The notes: generated by a model not told the origin, from the letters alone. Positions 10,175 to 20,530 are shown, counted from the stretch's first letter. The stretch is 25,000 nt of DNA from Chrysomallon squamiferum (GCA_012295275.1 CM022666.1:15651772-15676771), one strand, 5' to 3'. Numbers and translations: made by a program.

Positions 10175-10609
10175 ACTGTGATTTGATTCAGAATGTTGAC
10201 AGGTAAAATAACTGAAGAGTGGGCAGGGAAAGGATGAGATGTTTAAAAGAAATCCAGAAATAACAAGTAACAGGGAAATGTGTTTCATTTAAGTTGAACG
10301 ATAGAATCACTTGTCAAACAGCCACTCTCCTCCCCATGAAATGAATCCAAACAAAGCAGCATAACAACAAATGCACATGCATGCATAACACAAACACAAA
10401 CACAAAATGATAAACACATAAATAGCAAGTTTATAAGTAAAGATTAAAAGTTTATGAAATGTGTAAACTGGTGGACTGTGTACGACACAACAGCATTCTA
10501 TAGAATGTATAAATGTTAAATAAGTATGTAAAAAACAACAAACAACAACAGGAACAACAAAACAAAAGAAAAACAAACAAACAAATAAATAAACAATAAA
10601 TAAATAACA

Positions 10610-11345
10610 GCCGTAAACATACATTACAGATATATACCAGTACACACATATACAAAACATACACAAGAGATATATACAAGTATACACAGATACAAAACAT
10701 ATATTACAGATATATACAAGTACACACACAAAACATACACAAGAGATATATACAAGTACACACATACACAAAACATACATTGTAGATATATAAAAGTATA
10801 CACAGATACAAAAGATACATTACAGATATATACAAGTACACACATACACAAAACATACATTGTAGATATATACAAGTACACACATACACAAAACATACAT
10901 TGTAGATATATACAAGTACACACATACACAAAACATACATTGTAGATATATACAAGTACACACATACACAAAACATACATTGTAGATATATACAAGTACA
11001 CACATACACAAAACATACATTACAGATATATACAAGTACACACATACACAAAACATACATTACAGATATATATAAGTACACACACAAAACATACATTACA
11101 GATATATATAAGTACACACACAAAACATACATTACAGATATATACAAGTACACACATACACAAAACATACATTACAGATATATACAAGTACACACACAAA
11201 ACATACATTACAGATATATACAAGTACACACATATACAAAACATACATTACAGATATATACATGTACACACATATACAAAACATACATTACAGATATATA
11301 CAAGTACACATATACACAATAGATACATTACAGATACATACAAGA
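10610..11345. repeat. 40-bp minisatellite, about 18 copies
   Basis: The unit reads roughly ACATACATTACAGATATATA then CAAGTACACACATACACAAA. Copies lacking six bases (34 bp) are mixed in. Four identical 40-bp copies with TGTAGATATA for TACAGATATA start at 10861, 10901, 10941 and 10981. All three minus-strand frames are open through much of the array, giving 130-157 residue repetitive frames; I do not regard them as genes. Confidence 0.93.
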
Positions 11346-11426
11346 ACACACATAATTATATAGACATCCACACCTTCATGAGATAATTAAAAATAATATA
11401 ATTATTTTACTCGACATAAAAATTGT

Positions 11427-11461
11427 TTTATTTAGAATGGCATAAAATCAATAACTTTATT
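11427..11461 (-). terminator. Candidate TRIM-like polyadenylation signals
   Basis: TTTATT at 11456-11461 and 11427-11432 read AATAAA on the minus strand, about 145-180 bp past the stop codon, before the 40-bp array. Confidence 0.35.
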
Positions 11462-11508
11462 TAGCATCAAAAGCTAAAGTTTACTTGGAATAAAGAAACT
11501 ACATCTAG

Positions 11509-11604
11509 CACTGATGTATATCCAAATATGTAACAATAAATCATATTTAACACAGATGTGTATCCAAATATGTAAAAATAAATTATATTTAACACTGATT
11601 TGTG
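11509..11604. repeat. 42-bp tandem duplication next to the TRIM stop codon
   Basis: CACTGATGTATATCCAAATA at 11509 and CACAGATGTGTATCCAAATA at 11551 begin two 42-bp copies; a third, partial copy begins at 11593. The array lies in the 3' untranslated region of the minus-strand TRIM gene and touches its stop codon. Confidence 0.85.
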
Positions 11605-12260
11605 TTAAATCTGCTGGATGACACTAGAAATCACATTTGACAAATCTGGACTGATCACAAGGTTTTGTCCACTGATTGGTTTGATCCGAACATCAAACAA
11701 CGTCGGACTGTAGGTTGCGAACATGGGTAACAGCGGCTGGCTGGTGTCAACATCGGCAACAGAGACAACAACGGTGCTGTTCTGTACATGTAAGATGTGC
11801 AGACACTTTGTCTGGAGGTCCAATAGTAAACCAACATCAACGACTACGACAGCACCCGGTTTACAGCTGGCTACAGGATGATCATGGAGTAGTTTACCAC
11901 GTGAGAAAACATAGAGACAAACACTTTCATGCTGTTGACAGGTTCGCACCTCCACACACCAAGCTCTGTCGCTGACTTCAAAATCGCTGATGTCACAGCT
12001 GTCCTGGTGGCTGAGGCCGATGTGTGCGGAAACAAAACCCAGCTCGTCTGATTCCTTCATTTCTGTCGTCACTGTCACCTGCCAGTAGTGGCAGCGAGCT
12101 CCTGTGAAAACCGTCCTGGAACAAACTCCACTGAAGTTTCTCAGTCTGTTAGGATGTTCAACGTCTGGTATTTCTGAACATTCGCTGACGAGGCATCCAT
12201 CAGGAGTGATGCTGCGCTGTTCCCAATTTAATCTTTCTGTGTCAAACTCCATGTCAGGCA
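11605..12260 (-). CDS. TRIM-like gene exon 3: SPRY-like domain
   Basis: Acceptor TTTGTGCAG ends at 12261; the codon TTG is completed across the junction, then PDMEFDTERLNWEQRS. SPRY signatures in order: FTGARCHYWQVTV, DRAWCVEV, FSRGKLL, VDVGLLLDL, LPMFATYSP. Stop TAA at 11607-11605. The initial Met of the open frame upstream of 12260 is intronic and not used. Confidence 0.85.
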
Positions 12261-14207
12261 CTGCACAAAGCAAACACACGTTTTTAAAATGTCAAACAGA
12301 AAGGTGTGACTGCGTTGCACATAGTATTTAATATATTAAAACACATACACACACACACAGACATACATGATGCAAGAATGATTTTCATCAATGTGGATTT
12401 GTATGCACATGAGTAAATGATTAGTGTGTGTGTGTGTGTGATAATAACATACTTACAGAATATTTCTCTGTGATATCCAGGTTTACTATCAATACTGATT
12501 AATATTCGTCTCATCAAATCTACATCTGAAATAGAGATAATTTTGAAAGAATAAAATTAAATTCTACCAATAAAAATAACTTCTCTATTTTGTAATATTA
12601 CAGCGAGAAAAAGAGAGAGAGAGAGACACTTCAGGAAGTAATAACATTCAGTTATAATTGTTTCGTAATATTATAAAGAGTGAAAAATTGAATTTTTTTA
12701 GAAATAACATAATTCAGTTACATCAATTATCGATAGTAATGAAATAATTTGTCAGTTTATAACTAACCCTTGAAAACTTCAGTTACAATTTACAAGAAAT
12801 ATGGAAATTTCATTCACACTCACCTGAGTCTTTGCAGTCAAAACTGATAGCTTGTTTGTTTAAAAGACATCCATTCAATCTGATGGAGATTTTGTGAGGG
12901 CCTAAACATTCTGCTTTGAACGTAAGAGCTCCAACTGGGTGCGAAAGACAGTTCACATCCTGTTCAACTTCACGTTTCTTTTCATTCTGGTCTTCAATGA
13001 CTGCCTGCAGTATAAAGTGTTGATTTTCAGAGTTGTCTTTCCCTGTAAGTAATGTCACTTTGAGAAAAGTCGACTGCTCTCCCAGCTTCACGTCTGTGAG
13101 CTCAAGGCAGTTTCTAAGCTGAGAAATGTCATTCAAACTGTTTTCCAGCACTTTGTTAATCGTGTGAAAAACAGAGAAGTCGACAGCAACATCTTCAACG
13201 TGCATGTCGATGAGATGGTCTGGTTTAGACAACATCACAGTTTTTTCTGTGAGATCGTCTGACATGGCAATGAACTCAGCAGCTCCAGTGAAAGACAAAG
13301 CTTGATGACAAAACAAAACATGTTCCGACTTCAACTTTTCAGTCTCAGCTACCAGATCTAGTTGTCTGTCTCTCTCCTTCTGTTGTCTGTTGATGTTTGC
13401 AATCACTTCTTCTTTCAGCCGTCTCGATTTTTCTTTCACTTTTGCAACAATCTCATTTTCTGAGCTGTCTATGAACTGCAGCAGATTCTGCTGAATGTTC
13501 ATTAATTTGTTCTTCTGACTGACCAGTTCATTCCTGTAGTGTTCACATTTTTCTGATGACTTTACCAAGCAATCTAACGCTCTGGTAGTTTCATCTTTCT
13601 TTTCTTTATAGATGTCTTTAAGATTACATATGTCATGATCTTTGTGCAGTACATATGCACAAGAAATGCAAGCAGCTTTCTGGCAAGTCTTGTTCTTACA
13701 GAACAAATCCATTTTCATCTTGTCATGATCCTGGCAGACGCCTTTCTTTTGGAAAAATGTTTCGGGTGATTTCATAAACTCGGACAAGGGTACCGTTTTA
13801 TGATCATCCAAAAATCTTTTGTGGGAATGGGAACAGTTCTCACAGAGATATTTCTGACAGTCCAGACAGTGCATAGAGGCCTTCATGTTGCTTGGACATT
13901 TCCAGCATAAAATGTTTTCTGGTTTGTTTTTCAGTTCAAGATATTCGACCAAGTTCATCAACACATTATTCCGAGGAAATGACTTCTTGATATCTGTTTC
14001 CACTGGCCATGTTCTCCTACATTTAGGACACTGCACTCCTGAAGGAGACTTGTCCCAGATACATTCCAAACATGCACTGCAGAAGGAATGAGAACAAGGC
14101 AGTGACCTGGCTGATCGGACATCTTCGTCAAACTCTTCCATGCAAATCTCACATGTGGCAAACTCCTCTTTAATTTCAAATATTGTAAGTGTCATAGATT
14201 CAGCCAT
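11605..14207 (-). CDS. TRIM-like E3 ubiquitin ligase (RING, B-boxes, filamin-like, SPRY), 3 exons
   Basis: Exons in transcript order are 14207-12824, 12525-12457 and 12260-11605, with junctions GT-AG and phases 1 and 1, giving 702 aa. RING C3HC4: C19, C22, C38, H40, C43, C46, C60, C63. B-box 1 lies at about 101-136 and B-box 2 at about 158-191 (C158, H161, C170, C180, C183, H188, H191). A Lys/Glu-rich coiled coil spans about 195-310. A filamin-like fold (GPHKISIRLNG) spans about 375-460. A B30.2/SPRY-like domain spans about 485-690 (YWQVTV, LPMFATYSPTLFDVRI). The combination indicates a ubiquitin ligase with SPRY substrate recognition; the substrate is unknown. ATG 14207 is chosen because it has excellent context (GAAGATGG) and follows an in-frame TAG. 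TRIM families are large in molluscs, so no vertebrate orthologue is named. Confidence 0.9.
12457..12525 (-). CDS. TRIM-like gene exon 2 (69 bp linker exon)
   Basis: Found from its splice sites: acceptor CTCTATTTCAG just before it (minus strand) and donor TATTCT/GTAAGTAT after it. Read in the phase left by exon 1 it gives DVDLMRRILISIDSKPGYHR then EIF and a split codon. It links the filamin-like and SPRY domains. No domain is recognised within it. Confidence 0.8.
12824..14207 (-). CDS. TRIM-like gene exon 1: RING, B-boxes, coiled coil, filamin-like
   Basis: Starts MAESMTLTIFEIKEEFATCE and ends in the codons for FDCKDS before the donor CAG/GTGAGT (GT at 12823-12822). One base of the next codon is left over. 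The N-terminal RING, B-box and coiled-coil part is in a single exon, as often in invertebrate TRIM genes. Confidence 0.9.
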
Positions 14208-14209
14208 CT

Positions 14210-14215
14210 TCACAT
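14210..14215 (-). promoter_or_regulatory. Start-stop element ATGTGA upstream of TRIM-like ATG
   Basis: On the minus strand ATG at 14215 is followed at once by TGA; two bases later comes the main ATG (14207). The upstream ATG has weak context, so many ribosomes should pass it. It assumes the mRNA starts further upstream. Confidence 0.45.
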
Positions 14216-14662
14216 TAATCTAGATGACACCTGTATGTATGTGTACATAAAACCCACTGCTCAGGCGAGTCCTGAAATGTGATACTAACAATATTTAATC
14301 TGTTTATGTTAAAAATAAAATAAAATAAAATGTTAAAATAATAACATATTGCTATAATATATTATATAACTTTCTGATTTTGTTTTTTAAAAAATATAAT
14401 CAATTCAAAAGAGAAAAAACATGGTTAATTTTAATGCGTTTTTTTTTTCTTCAAATTATTTGTTTTCTTTTTTCTCTTATTTCCTTTTAAGCGTAAATAG
14501 ATTTTAAACAAAAAAGTTTCCGAAGTTGAATAAAAATTAGAATTCATGAGTGCTTTTCTGTAGTAATGTGAAATAAAAGTATGTGCTATAAACTGTTAGT
14601 GTTACTTCCAGATTTCAAACCATGGTCATTTGTTTGAGTACGAACGTACACGGGTATGACAA

Positions 14663-14719
<57 letters not shown>

Positions 14720-15025
14720 AATTAGACAAAGAGTTGAAAGACGAAGGATAAACTTGAAACTATAAAGACCATTTCAAGCCAAATAACGAAATATTGATAA
14801 ATGCATAAAACAATTAATCAAAACTAGCATGAAACACGACTTTCGATAATGATATGAATAAACAAAATTATCATAGTTCATTTGCTGTGATACTAAAACG
14901 ACTAAAATGTTACATCAATAATGTCACGACGGTCAAAACAACTTTCGAAAGCCATGCTTCCTTTTCCTTGTTCATTTCCTCCCTCTCGGTGAAGGTATTA
15001 TTACCTTCCATGAAACAGTTTTACT

Positions 15026-15026
<1 letters not shown>

Positions 15027-15123
<97 letters not shown>
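15027..15123. repeat. Compound (ATT)n(GTT)n microsatellite
   Basis: About 14 ATT units are followed without interruption by about 18 GTT units, ending at 15123. A sharp boundary like this suggests one A-to-G change that then spread by slippage. Confidence 0.9.
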
Positions 15124-15124
<1 letters not shown>

Positions 15125-15207
15125 TGTTTTATAAATAAAACAATGATACTATTCTTATTATTCAATATAAATTGGTAGAAATTCCACACACGAACGAAAG
15201 GGAAATC

Positions 15208-15219
15208 GTTATCTCCCTT
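15208..15219 (+). promoter_or_regulatory. GTTATCTCCCTT motif just before INO80C start
   Basis: Lies 5 bp upstream of the ATG. Related copies occur at 19277-19288 (AAGGGAGGTAAA, other strand) and 22358-22369 (GTTGCCTCCCTT). I recall this word as frequent in mollusc genomes; its function is not known to me. Confidence 0.4.
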
Positions 15220-15224
15220 CCATC

Positions 15225-16126
15225 ATGGCGACCAGCAGTGGAAGAATTCGTAAACCGTCAAAACGGCTTTCACCAGAAGGCGGTTTTATTACTACTCCAA
15301 CCAAAAAGCGAAAGCAGACTAATACCGCAGTAAGCGCTTTTAATATTAACATATATATATTTCTTCATCAAGCTTCGTAAACGTCTTCTAATACAATGAA
15401 ACGTAGTATAAACTGTTCAGAAGTGTTCTAATATCGGACCTAGCCCTAGTTCGGATATCTTGATAACTAATAAGTGCGGTTTTCTTGTGTGCTAGTTATT
15501 TAATTTCCATTTTTAGGAAAGGCAAAACCAATAACTAGTAGATTTTAAATATATGCAGGTTAACAAAAATCTATCAAACAATCAGTTTTGTACGTACTTA
15601 GATTACCTTCGTAACACTGCCAATGAATATTTATATATTTGGTATTTTTGTTATTGTTGTTTATCTATTTTTTTTAAGCCTGCTACACCCCAGGAACCAA
15701 TAGTAAACAGAACCTCTGTGGAAGAGGTTACTCCTGCTGTCGTACCCCCTACTTTATCCACTCCTGCAGTTTCCACTACAAGTGTTAGTTCTACAGCAGA
15801 AGAAACAGCAACAGAAAAACCACAAGCTATTTTCAAAGATGCAAACTTTGTGGTATTTACAACTTTCTATTCCAGTAACAATAAAAAGGCTAATATAATT
15901 TTATATTTGTAACAAATGTATTTGTTTATTTATGTTGATCTGTGTGTTATTCTTTTTCTCTTTTTTTTGCTGATGTTATGACATGGCAAAAGTTACTGTT
16001 AGATATATTATTATTATTATTATTATTATAAATGTTTGTTTTATTTGATTCTTATGGTATATAGGATAATGTTTACATGAGTGTGTATGTATGTATGCAT
16101 ATATATGTGTGTGTGTGTGTATATAC

Positions 16127-16178
<52 letters not shown>

Positions 16179-18134
16179 TGTGTGTATGTATGTGTTTAGT
16201 GCCTAGGTTCTGTTTTTTCTGTTTGTATATGTCCATGTATAAATACACATACATAGAAGAATACAAGTACACAAACACATACAAAATATCGGTGAATACA
16301 TACACAATCATACACATATACAAACACTCACAAACACATGCAAAACACAAACACATATATGCTCTGATTATTATATATACATATATTACCATTAAATACA
16401 CACACACACACACACATATATATAATATAATGCACACACACACAGTCTTGTATATGTTCTATGTTAGTATTTTATTAATAAAAGAAAATATTAATTTCAT
16501 TAGATGCTGAAGAGAGAAGCAGCCATCTCAAAGAAAGGTCGCGTTTTGAAAAACTTGAAGCAAGTCATTGCAGCTGAAAGGTCATTGCCATGGAAACCAA
16601 CTGACGTAACCTGTATGTACATATATTCTTGTTTTGACAGTTATGTAGATTAATAACAAAAATGACACTTTGCTTCACCAACAATATATATATATAGTAA
16701 TATATATATATTTTTCTTTCTTATTAATTTTTTTTCTTGCAATCTTTGTTTAGTGGAATATCAAAATAAGTTCAGTGAACGAAATTTCCTTATTTCTTGC
16801 AAACTGAACTGATGTTTTCAAGGATTAGTTATAAACTGACAAATTATTTGATTAGTGTTAATAATTAATGTAACTGAATTACTATATTTTCAAACCTTTT
16901 TTCCACTATTTTTTTTCTCTTTATAATATTACAAAAGAAAGATGTGTATGGGTAAAACTGAATGTTATTACTTTCTGAAGATACACTCTCTCTCTCTGTC
17001 TCTCTCTGTCTCTCTCTCTCTCACTCACACACACACATTCTCTCATCACACATTATTTCAATGGAACAATATTATGTGTTTAAAACATTCATGAGTTATG
17101 TCCCATGTTCTATTTATTTTTATCGATTTTTTAAAAAGGAAATCAATTACTAATATTTTTGTTTATTATTTTTATAATTATTATTATTATTATATATATT
17201 TTTTAAATTCATTTATTTTTGATATTGATAATTTAAAATTTTTTTTTTTTTTTTATCAGATAGTTCTATTGATGCTCCCCCTTCATTTAAACCAGCCAAG
17301 AAATATTCTGACTTGTCAGGACTTGTGGTGAGTTGTATCATTTATTTATTTACTTATTTAGTTAGCTCATTCATTTGTTTGGTCACTTTATTAGTTAATT
17401 AGTAGTTTGGCTGTTTACTCCTTCATTTCTTTAGTTAGGTCATTCATTCATTTGTTTCTTTATTTAGTTGTTTGTTCATTTGCATATATCATTGTTTCAT
17501 TATTTATGTGTTTGTAATAACTTACAGATATTTCTGCTTCTTGTATACATTTGCATTATTATACGTTAACATACTTTATTATTAACCACTGTTAGTTGCC
17601 AATGGCAGTTAAGAATCTTTCAAAATGTATCATGGTCTGTGTTATTATATTTAACTACCTGTTTTATTGATTTATTTGTTTTTGTTTATTTTTTAATCAT
17701 GTTTTAAATATCTATTTTCATTGTTTGTTTTTTACACATTTTAAATAGCTATTTGCATTGTTGTTTTTTATCATATTTTTTAGTATTTTTTGTTTATTTT
17801 TTTATTTTAAATAGCTATATTCATTGTTGTTTTTTTATCATATTTTAAATAGCTATTTTCATTGTTTGTTTTTAAATTTTAAATAGCAATTTTCATTCTT
17901 TACTTATTATTATATTTAAAATAGCTGTTTTTCTATTTTAAATTGGCAGTTTTTATTCTTTATTAACAAACCATGTTTTACTGTTTATTTGTTGTTTGGC
18001 AGGCCCCATACACTGACCCGCAGACAAAAATACGTTACTCAACCACTGAGGAGTTCACTCGAGCGCGAATGTTGCCCAGTGACGTGATTGCAGGTCTGTT
18101 GACACTGCGCAGAGCTTGTCTGCCAATCCCTTGA
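15225..18134 (+). CDS. INO80C: INO80 complex subunit C, 5 exons
   Basis: Exons: 15225-15329, 15679-15852, 16504-16612, 17260-17327 and 18003-18134, all GT-AG, phases 0, 0, 1, 0, giving 195 aa (human about 192). Residues 1-35 are basic (KPSKRLSPEGG, PTKKRKQ) and may carry a nuclear signal. Residues 36-86 are Thr/Ser/Pro-rich and disordered. Conserved segments follow: FKDANFV (87-93), VLKNLKQVIAAERSLPW (about 107-123), IDAPPSFKPAKKYSDLSGLV (133-152) and YTDPQTKIRYSTTEEF (155-170), ending LRRACLPIP. The last part is the YL1 C-terminal (YL1_C) domain. The yeast counterpart is Ies6; with Arp5 it forms a module of the INO80 nucleosome remodeller in the nucleus. The ATG sits in CCATCATGG. Small terminal exons were placed by splice sites and family similarity. 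Confidence 0.94.
16085..16445. repeat. Inverted (TA)(TG) / (CA)(TA) repeats in INO80C intron 2
   Basis: TATATATATATG then (TG)n at about 16127-16183 and (CA)n then TATATATA at about 16398-16425 are complementary and about 215 bp apart. Between them is ACAAACACATACA-like degenerate sequence. The intron (15853-16503) holds no other feature. Confidence 0.8.
16978..17045. repeat. (CT)n and (CA)n tract in INO80C intron 3
   Basis: CTCT runs broken by CTGT, then ACACACAC. The rest of the intron (16613-17259) is AT-rich with a poly-T run before the TTATCAG acceptor; nothing else is seen. Confidence 0.8.
17690..17965. repeat. Degenerate 35-40 bp repeat in INO80C intron 4
   Basis: The word TTTTAAATAGCTATTTTC and variants recur about seven times (near 17702, 17739, 17804, 17840, 17873, 17914, 17932), followed by CATTGTTTG-type sequence. 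The earlier part of the intron (17341-17500) has TTTATT/TTAG-type low-complexity sequence. Confidence 0.7.
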
Positions 18135-19160
18135 CAACAGCTGCTACAGACACGCTAACACACCAGCTCAGAGTTTGTCTCACACCTGGTTATCACGTGT
18201 TGATGTTGTACCAAGATACCTCGTGTGTGTTGATGTAGTATATCGGTATCTCATAGGTGTTGATGTAGTATATCGATATCTCATAGGTGTTGATGTAGTA
18301 TATCGATATCACATAGGTGTTGATGTAGTATATCGATATCACATAGATGTTGATGTAGTATATCGATATCACATAGGTGTTGATTCTGAACATGGATATC
18401 AAATCTGTTGAAACAGTTTCTGGATATTATGTCTGCATTGATGAAGTAGTACCTGGATACAATGTCTTCGTTAACGTAGTATCATTGTATCATATCAGTT
18501 TTGATGTCATATGTTAATAACATCTGAAATGATACAGTACCATGTCATGTTGATATAATTGTTGTAGCTATGTGGAATAAGTACCAATGATGTACGAAAA
18601 TGATACGGTGATGTTGTACCTCAGGTCTGTAGTTTTGCTGACGTGGTATCATGATACTTTATTGGTGTTGATATATTATGAAGATAATTAGATAATCAGA
18701 ATAAGCAGTGATATGATATCTATGTTGATGAAGAATTTGCTTGTATAACTATGTACATCGCCAACACACCATTCCTGTTGTGATGTCATTCCAGGCAAAT
18801 TTTGGAGCTGTATGATCTAAAACTAAACAAAATGTCTGCCTTTATTATGTTTTTATTCACAGTATGTATATTTATCATATACGTCAACACACATTATAAA
18901 GGAGTAGAAATACACACATGCATTCATATGTTGCTTACTGAAACAGGATATTTTTATATGGAGAAAGCAATGTTTCTAGCAGAAAAACATAAATATGAAG
19001 TGAAAAAAACCCTGAATATATATATATATTGTTGATAATATTGTGTTTGTGTGTGAAAATATGTATTTGTATATGTGTACATATGTAAATGTGTAAATAC
19101 ATTTGACTTTTGATTGAATGTTCTTATTTTTGCTATTCAACATAATAATACATGAATAAA
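18135..19160 (+). other. INO80C: Probable INO80C 3' untranslated region
   Basis: The first AATAAA after the stop codon is at 19155-19160. The interval holds the 30-bp array and its decayed relatives and no supported gene; the 77-residue open frame at 18802 lacks an ATG start and resembles no family. Confidence 0.4.
18189..18400. repeat. 30-bp minisatellite with TATCGATA, after INO80C
   Basis: A unit of GTGTTGATGTAGTA plus TATCGATATCACATAG repeats at exactly 30 bp. TATCGATATC occurs at 18271, 18301, 18331 and 18361, and TATCGGTATC at 18241. More decayed copies flank it, and words such as TTGATG and GTAGTATC continue to about 18790. It lies in the probable 3' untranslated region. Both strands are open here (VDVVYRY-type repeats), which follows from the unit being ten codons long. 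Confidence 0.9.
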
Positions 19161-19640
19161 GATAACATATAAAAAGTCAAAAGGCAATGTTGTCGTGTTA
19201 AACTGGCCACGTTTTCCGTTTAATCATCGTAAACACCGTAACCTTAAATACGCGTTTTAGCCTTACCCGTTTTGTCAAGGGAGGTAAATACATTTGAAAC
19301 GAGGTTGAAATGTGGCTGCATTGAAATGAGCAAGTGACTTCTTAAACAAACAGTAATTTATGTCTGACAACGTCCACAGGTATTGACTAATTTTAAAAAT
19401 TAATTTAAACAAACAAACAAAAAATAATCTTATGAATGTAGATTTGTCAAGACGACCGTACGTAATCGATGTCTCTCTAAACGTCATTGGCGGGTTTCCA
19501 GCTCAAACGTGTGGCTATGGCCACGTAATCCGTTTACAAATAGTTTATTTGCTTTCCTGACAATGTTTGAATCAAATATCCTTCATGCCAACTGATTAAA
19601 AAAATAATAAATTGAAAAAAAAAGAGAAGAAATTGGTGCT
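19161..19640. other. Non-coding complex-sequence island
   Basis: Sequence of mixed composition without a convincing gene. GGCCACGTTTTCCGTTTA (19205-19222) and GGCCACGTAATCCGTTTA (19519-19536) form an 18-bp direct repeat with two mismatches, 314 bp apart. AAGGGAGGTAAA is at 19277-19288. Confidence 0.4.
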
Positions 19641-19688
19641 TATTAATGTATAATAATAATAACAGTTTTATTTATTTATTTATTTTTC

Positions 19689-19734
<46 letters not shown>

Positions 19735-20200
19735 GTCTACACATGCTGTTAGGACTACCGGTGTAAACGCAAAAAAAGTACTTTGTAACCGAAATATTCT
19801 GGTTAGTGTTACTGAGCTTTATATACATCTGTGTCAAATGATTGGTCACTATTATTATTCAGTTTATTTATTTATTTTACTCACCAAAATATATATATAT
19901 ATATATATTATATATTCATACAGTAATTTAATAATAATACATTTTATGTATTTTTTAATTTTATTTTTTGGTTAGTTGTTTGTCAGTAAAATATACAAAT
20001 GATGTCTATAAACTTGCAATTTGAAATACGTTAAAAATATAAATAAATAATTATTAACATGTTAGTAACTAATTTCTTTCTCTTATAAAATAACGACAAT
20101 AAAGACATCCATCATGAAGGCCAGATACACTTATTTATTTAACAATTTTATTTTTTATTATTATTATTATTTTTTTTTTTTTTTTTTTTAACAACTGAAA
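19641..20200. repeat. AT-rich DNA with (ATT)n, (TA)n and poly-T
   Basis: (ATT)n at 19690-19732, (TA)n at about 19890-19910, and a poly-T run at 20170-20189. No gene is seen. Confidence 0.75.
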
Positions 20201-20530
20201 TGTTATGTTTTCCTCTCGCTGATGCAGTTTGGCGGTCAACAAGCGAAATTCGATGAGCAAATTTAATCTGTTGGCTGCCACGAGCTCGTGTTCTTGTGTT
20301 TCCGTCTCGTATTAACAACCTGACCACGGATAATGAAACACATTAACAACGCAGGCACAAAATCGTAGTCTTCCTCGGCTTTTTCCTGCCCTCGGCGAAA
20401 TTTGTCTTCATCAGAGGCGAGGAAAGTTGGCTAACAACATCACAACCCTTCCTCCGCTTCACATCCATTTTTTGTTGTTGTTGTTATCATTGCCTAGGTT
20501 ACTAATCGTTATGTTGACGTAGTAATTCAT
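20201..20530. other. Complex non-coding island, possible regulatory element
   Basis: A stretch of ordinary complexity inside low-complexity DNA, with a perfect 12-bp palindrome CACGAGCTCGTG at 20279-20290. No open frame of note on either strand. It could be a conserved non-coding element; only comparison with another species would show that. Confidence 0.3.

Larger units (their letters stand above)
14216..15224. other. Divergent intergenic region TRIM-like / INO80C
   Basis: About 1 kb of AT-rich DNA separates the two start codons. It contains (ATT)n at 14664-14717 and a compound (ATT)n(GTT)n tract at 15027-15123. The last 20 bp before the INO80C ATG hold GTTATCTCCCTT (15208-15219). A shared or bidirectional promoter is possible but no core promoter is obvious. 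No gene is seen. Confidence 0.6.

Noticed and set aside
10307-11244. Long Cys/Tyr/Val-rich minus-strand open frames
   Set aside because: All three frames are open at once because the 40-bp unit has no stop codon in this orientation; typical of a minisatellite.
9511-11345. Regularly spaced repeats considered as a CRISPR-like array
   Set aside because: Units are contiguous tandem copies without unique spacers, in an animal genome.
18175-18411. Open frames on both strands with VDVVYRY / YINTYVIS repeats
   Set aside because: A direct result of the 30-bp unit; no upstream coding context and it lies after the INO80C stop codon.
19275-19487. 70-residue minus-strand open frame in the 19.2-19.5 kb island
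   Set aside because: No family resemblance, AT-driven composition, no splice context.
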